Shown here piece after piece: positions 60,920-64,000 of a DNA stretch of 64,000 bases (within the stretch, counting starts at the first letter, position 1; every line of letters begins with the position of its first letter). Under the pieces are notes generated by a model that was not told where the DNA came from, made no database searches, and was given only the letters and a program-made list of their open reading frames with translations. The stretch lies in assembly GCA_964610315.1 (NCBI GenBank), contig CAZSVM010000010.1:23981-87980 (forward strand), written 5' to 3'. The position numbers were made by a program, and so were the translations under genes. The stretch is from JAQVEM01 sp964610315 (GTDB lineage Bacteria; Actinomycetota; Humimicrobiia; Humimicrobiales; Humimicrobiaceae).

Positions 60920-61921
60920 CTATTCGTCTTCCTTTTTGATCCAGGCCATCATCTTTCTGAGTTCTTTTCCTACTTTTTCTATAAGATGATTTTCTTCTCT
61001 TTTCTTAATGGCATTATATACCGGTCTGCCGGCTTTATTTTCGAGTATCCACTCTCTGGCAAAAGCACCGCTTTGAATATCCTCAAGTATTTTTTTCATA
61101 TTTTTTCTGGTCTCGCCGGTAATTATTTCCTTTCCTTTTACCATATCACCATATTCTGCGGTGTCACTTATGGAATACCTCATCCAGGATATACCGCCCT
61201 CGTATATTAAATCTACTATTAGTTTTAATTCACTCAATACCTCGAAATATGCTATCTCCGGCTGGTATCCTGCTTCTACCAGAGTATCGAAACCTGCTCT
61301 GATAAGTTCGGTGGTGCCTCCGCATAGCACCGCCTGCTCACCAAAGAGATCGGTTTCCGTTTCCTCTTTAAAGGTAGTAGTTATTATACCCACTCTTCCG
61401 GCACCGATTGCTTTGGCATAAGCAAGACAATACTGTTTGGCTTTTTTTGAATAATCCTGATGAACGGCAATAATTACCGGAACACCGCTGTTTTCCTTGT
61501 ACATCCTTCTTACGATATGGCCGGGGCCCTTGGGGGCGATCATTATAACATCAATATCTTCCCTGGGGATAATCTGATTAAAATGAATATTAAAACCGTG
61601 GGCAAAGCAAAGAATGTTTCCTTTCTCAAGATTAGGTTCTATGTATTTGTAATAAACATCTTTCTGCAGGGTATCCGGCACCAGAAACATTATTATATCG
61701 GCCATTTTCGAAGCCTTATCGGTAGAAAAAACTTCAAAACCTTTTTCTTTAGCCAGGCTCCATGGCTTGCTTCCTTCAAGTTCACCAACTATTACATCCA
61801 TCCCGCTATCTCTAAGGTTTTGTGCGTGTGCATGCCCCTGACTTCCGTATCCGATTATGGCTATTTTCTTTCCTTTCAATATGTTCAAATCGATATCTTT
61901 ATCGTAGTGAATCTCTGCCAT
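60920..61921 (-). CDS. ilvC: Ketol-acid reductoisomerase, class I
   Basis: 333 aa, second common step of branched-chain amino acid synthesis: Mg-dependent isomerisation and reduction. Rossmann motif IIGYGSQGHAHAQNLRDSG, then the C-terminal knotted domain with metal ligands (TDLFGEQAVLCGG, PEIAYFEVLSELK, SISDTAEYGD). The cofactor loop reads VGELEGSKPW (residues 45-54) where NADPH-type enzymes usually have VGLRKGS, so NADH preference is possible. It is monocistronic, with AGGAGG upstream of the ATG. No ilvB, ilvD or leu genes are nearby. Confidence 0.96.
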   Translation of the reverse strand: MAEIHYDKDIDLNILKGKKIAIIGYGSQGHAHAQNLRDSGMDVIVGELEGSKPWSLAKEKGFEVFSTDKASKMADIIMFLVPDTLQKDVYYKYIEPNLEKGNILCFAHGFNIHFNQIIPREDIDVIMIAPKGPGHIVRRMYKENSGVPVIIAVHQDYSKKAKQYCLAYAKAIGAGRVGIITTTFKEETETDLFGEQAVLCGGTTELIRAGFDTLVEAGYQPEIAYFEVLSELKLIVDLIYEGGISWMRYSISDTAEYGDMVKGKEIITGETRKNMKKILEDIQSGAFAREWILENKAGRPVYNAIKKREENHLIEKVGKELRKMMAWIKKEDE

Positions 61922-62072
61922 TTTTCCTCCTCTTTATCTTTAAATATGTTAAAAATAGTCGGGTAGGGGACTATTAAATGATTTTCTACTTATTCTAACA
62001 AATAATAAAGAAAAGTTATATAAAATTCGGATTATAAAGTAAAAAAATTTAAGTATAATTTTTATTTTCCTA

Positions 62073-62121
62073 TTGACACAAACATATGTTCGATGTAATA
62101 TAAATAGCGAACATACGTTTG
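62073..62121 (+). promoter_or_regulatory. yneA-like gene promoter with two LexA-type boxes
   Basis: -35 TTGACA (62073-62078), 17-base spacer, -10 TAATAT (62096-62101). Box 1 CAAACATATGTTCG (62079-62092) lies entirely in the spacer; box 2 CGAACATACGTTTG (62108-62121) lies at the expected start of transcription, 29 bases further. This is the most elaborate of the three SOS promoters. The remaining gap between ilvC and this gene is AT-rich with no other element seen. Confidence 0.9.
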
Positions 62122-62166
62122 GTTATATTTAATTTATTAATTAATGACTGTAAAAGGTGAAATAAA

Positions 62167-62469
62167 TTGAGAATGGTAGGAATGAATGTAAAAAAAATAT
62201 TGTTTTATACGTTGTTAATAATCGTAATATGCCTGGTATTAGCTGCTTTTTATTTCAATAAGTATAAATTTGGAGGTATAAATATAATCAAATATACCAG
62301 AGTAAATCTGGAGAGCGAAACTAATCTGGATGAGCTTGCCAGCAAATATTCCGATAAAGAGACCAGGGCAAAATTCGTAAGTGAGATAAAAAGAATAAAT
62401 AATATAAATTATTCCGATTATATTCCTGGAAATTCTACTTTAATTATTCCTATAATCGAATCCGAATAG
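62167..62469 (+). CDS. YneA-like SOS cell-division inhibitor (membrane anchor plus LysM-like domain)
   Basis: 100 aa: one membrane helix at about 9-30 (KKILFYTLLIIVICLVLAAF) and an extracytoplasmic segment resembling a LysM domain (VNLESETNLDELASKY, then FVSEIKRINNI, ending SDYIPGNSTLIIPI). This matches YneA of Bacillus, a LexA-controlled division inhibitor, in topology and in regulation, with sequence similarity only weak by eye. The TTG at 62167 with AAAGGTGA six bases upstream is chosen; ATG 62173 is the alternative. Two LexA-type boxes lie in its promoter. Confidence 0.7.
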   Translation: MRMVGMNVKKILFYTLLIIVICLVLAAFYFNKYKFGGINIIKYTRVNLESETNLDELASKYSDKETRAKFVSEIKRINNINYSDYIPGNSTLIIPIIESE

Positions 62470-62575
62470 TATAATTTATAATATTTTATTTTTAGACAAT
62501 TAAGGGCTTTAATTACTTTTTAATCATTCTTCCAAGTATTATTTTAATATATATTTTGATATAGTTAGTTAAGAG

Positions 62576-63010
62576 ATGATAACCATAAGAATAAAATTGC
62601 TGGACAAATCGATTCCTGTGCCTAAATATGCTCATAAAGGTGATGCCGGAATGGACCTTTACAGTGCCGTAGATTGCAAATTAAAGCCGTTTGAAAGAAA
62701 AAAAATACCAACCGGTATAAAAGTGTCCATACCGGATGGTTACGCAGGATTTGTACAGCCAAGATCGGGAATAGCCTTTAAAAGTGGTATTGGTATGGTT
62801 AATGCACCCGGTCTGATAGATTCCGGATACAGAGGAGAAATATGTGCTATTCTTATAAATTATGATCCTCATAATACTTTCCATATAAAAAAAGGTGATA
62901 AAATCTGCCAGATGGTATTTAAGAAAATCGAAGAGGTTGATTTGAAAATAGTTGAAGATCTTGATGAAACTGACAGGGGAGAGGGTGGATTCGGAAGTAC
63001 TGATAAATAA
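62576..63010 (+). CDS. dut: dUTP diphosphatase
   Basis: 144 aa, trimeric-type dUTPase that keeps uracil out of DNA. The five motifs are AGMDLYS (24-30), PRSGIA, NAPGLIDSGYRGEI with the base-side Asp82 and Tyr85, GDKICQMVF and the C-terminal loop RGEGGFGSTD. Good length for the family. It follows the YneA-like gene by 106 bases on the same strand. Its role in nucleotide quality fits an SOS neighbourhood, but no LexA box is seen next to it. Confidence 0.96.
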   Translation: MITIRIKLLDKSIPVPKYAHKGDAGMDLYSAVDCKLKPFERKKIPTGIKVSIPDGYAGFVQPRSGIAFKSGIGMVNAPGLIDSGYRGEICAILINYDPHNTFHIKKGDKICQMVFKKIEEVDLKIVEDLDETDRGEGGFGSTDK

Positions 63011-63307
63011 AATAATGTTGTTTATTAATGAAGTCCTGAAATATTATGCCGTATTGGCCATGTATTATAACTTCCGATAATATACATTATGTAAACTTTT
63101 ATATATTTTAATAAATCTCTCTTTATTACTACATAATATATAGATATACATTGCTATATAAATACCATGTTATAGAATCGCACTACCCTATTTTTAAATT
63201 ATATGTATCCGGAGTTTTAAGAGTTATTTTTAATGATTATAAAAATTATATATACTGAATTAATAATTATTGTTGATATTATTTGAAAGGATTAAAGAAT
63301 ATAAAAA

Positions 63308-63880
63308 TTAAGAATTCTTAATTATTTTAGCAGGACAGCCGGCAGCCATACTGTTATCAGGGATGGATTTTAATACCAGCGAATGTGCTCCAATGGTACT
63401 ATTGGAACCAATTATTACCGGACCCAGTATAGTAACATTAGTATAGAGGATGGCATTATCTCCAATTTGGGGATAACCGGGCTGACCATGATGAAAAATT
63501 GAATGGCCAAGACCTCCCAGAACTACATTGGAAAAAATACTTACATTGGTTCCAATCCTCACTCCCCTACCTATAATAACACCTGCCGGATGCCAGATTC
63601 TACACCCCGAACCAATCTCTGCAGCGGGATCTATTTCTGCTCCATTTAAAAAAAAATTTATTCTACTGCAGATTTCGGCAAGCAATCTCAATTTTATTCT
63701 ATAAAGCTTATGATAAAATCTATAAAATATTAAAGCTTGTACACCGGGCTTAACCATTATTATTCTAATGGCTCCCCAGATACTGGGCCTACCCTTAATG
63801 GTGCCATAACGGCTGAATAGGTGTTTTATATCTCCTTTTAAACTGCCGCCAGTGTCTCTTTTACCGGTACTTTCTGTCAT
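63308..63880 (-). CDS. Serine acetyltransferase-like hexapeptide transferase
   Basis: 190 aa. N-terminal helical part (KGDIKHLFSRYG, then SIWGAIRIIMVKPGVQALIF), followed by a left-handed hexapeptide helix (ILGPVIIGSNSTIGAHSLVLKSIP) with the acetyl-CoA site and closing CPAKII. The order and the pair HPAGVIIGRGVRIG fit a CysE-type serine O-acetyltransferase, though the usual long CysE N-domain is short, so a related sugar or lipid acyltransferase is possible. No cysK neighbour is present. The 297-base gap 63011-63307, between convergent genes, holds no gene or clear hairpin. Confidence 0.82.
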   Translation of the reverse strand: MTESTGKRDTGGSLKGDIKHLFSRYGTIKGRPSIWGAIRIIMVKPGVQALIFYRFYHKLYRIKLRLLAEICSRINFFLNGAEIDPAAEIGSGCRIWHPAGVIIGRGVRIGTNVSIFSNVVLGGLGHSIFHHGQPGYPQIGDNAILYTNVTILGPVIIGSNSTIGAHSLVLKSIPDNSMAAGCPAKIIKNS

Positions 63881-63950
63881 TTTCCTTTATTTTATTATCA
63901 TAATCATTATTATTTTGGATAATAAGATTTAAAAATGCAAGTTTTAAATT

Positions 63951-63962
63951 GGGGTGAACCCC
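63951..63962. repeat. Short inverted repeat upstream of the acetyltransferase gene
   Basis: GGGGTGAACCCC has perfect 5-bp arms around two bases. It lies about 70 bases upstream of the minus-strand start at 63880 and could be an operator; it stands out as G/C-rich in an AT-rich stretch. Nothing else is visible between 63881 and the window end. Confidence 0.3.
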
Positions 63963-64000
63963 ATACTTAGACATATTGTATACTAAAAATAGTTAATATA

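Noticed and set aside
61460..61966. 168-codon open frame on the plus strand opposite ilvC
   Set aside because: It lies antisense to a clearly conserved ketol-acid reductoisomerase and has no recognisable domain or binding site.

Overview
The window is AT-rich, gene-dense bacterial chromosome with short intergenic gaps, housekeeping genes on both strands, three single tRNA genes and no insertion sequence, prophage or CRISPR array that I can see. Gene content mixes monoderm and diderm traits: SpoVS, RNase Y, LL-diaminopimelate aminotransferase (DapL), a PASTA-bearing class A PBP and a LexA/YneA-type SOS module sit beside an apolipoprotein N-acyltransferase homologue and a MacAB-like exporter. 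Two radical-SAM proteins and a ferredoxin:thioredoxin reductase catalytic chain fit an anaerobe. A low-GC anaerobic lineage such as Atribacterota (JS1/OP9) would fit, but that is inference from gene content, not a phylogenetic result.

Layout. 1-4.2 kb: 3' end of an oligopeptide/dipeptide ABC operon (permease end, two ATPases, a lipoprotein binding protein whose two lobes occur in swapped order). 4.3-6.7 kb: tRNA-Leu, a TPR protein, a tautomerase, an AmrS-like radical SAM protein, tRNA-Cys. 6.8-13.3 kb: an ABC-2 exporter, a PAS-GGDEF-HD-GYP protein, a cyclophilin-like protein, a glutaredoxin and an FTR-rubredoxin fusion. 13.3-15.2 kb: dinB downstream of a gutted dnaE-type polymerase gene that keeps a LexA-type promoter. 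15.3-20.2 kb: a 3D-domain protein, tRNA-Gly, thrS, a radical SAM protein. 20.2-25.8 kb: infC-rpmI-rplT-pheS-pheT behind a leader attenuator, then a metallo-beta-lactamase-fold protein and a terminator. 26.1-31.9 kb: MacA-MacB-type exporter with its own two-component system. 31.9-35.1 kb: a small NDT/TIR-like protein, a CoA-binding protein, a flavin reductase, an Lnt homologue. 35.2-43.9 kb: a complete arginine cluster argCJBDFRGH preceded by a promoter embedded in an inverted repeat. 43.9-50.8 kb: a U32 protein, PBP1A, tyrS, hypA. 51.3-60.1 kb: rny, a GHKL ATPase, spoVS, miaB, miaA, dapF, dapL, hflX. 60.1-64 kb: lexA, ilvC, a YneA-like SOS division inhibitor, dut and a serine acetyltransferase-like protein.

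The strongest system-level reading is a small SOS regulon readable from sequence alone. Near-identical 14-bp boxes of the form CRAACATANGTTYG overlap well-formed sigma-70 promoters of lexA, of the yneA-like gene (two boxes) and of the dnaE-remnant/dinB unit. The most unusual single protein is the peptide-binding lipoprotein at 2483-4210, which reads as a circular permutation of the family 5 solute-binding fold. Other oddities are lost catalytic residues in Lnt and in the HD-GYP domain, a KARI cofactor loop with acidic residues replacing the usual arginine, and leader terminators directly before infC and rny.
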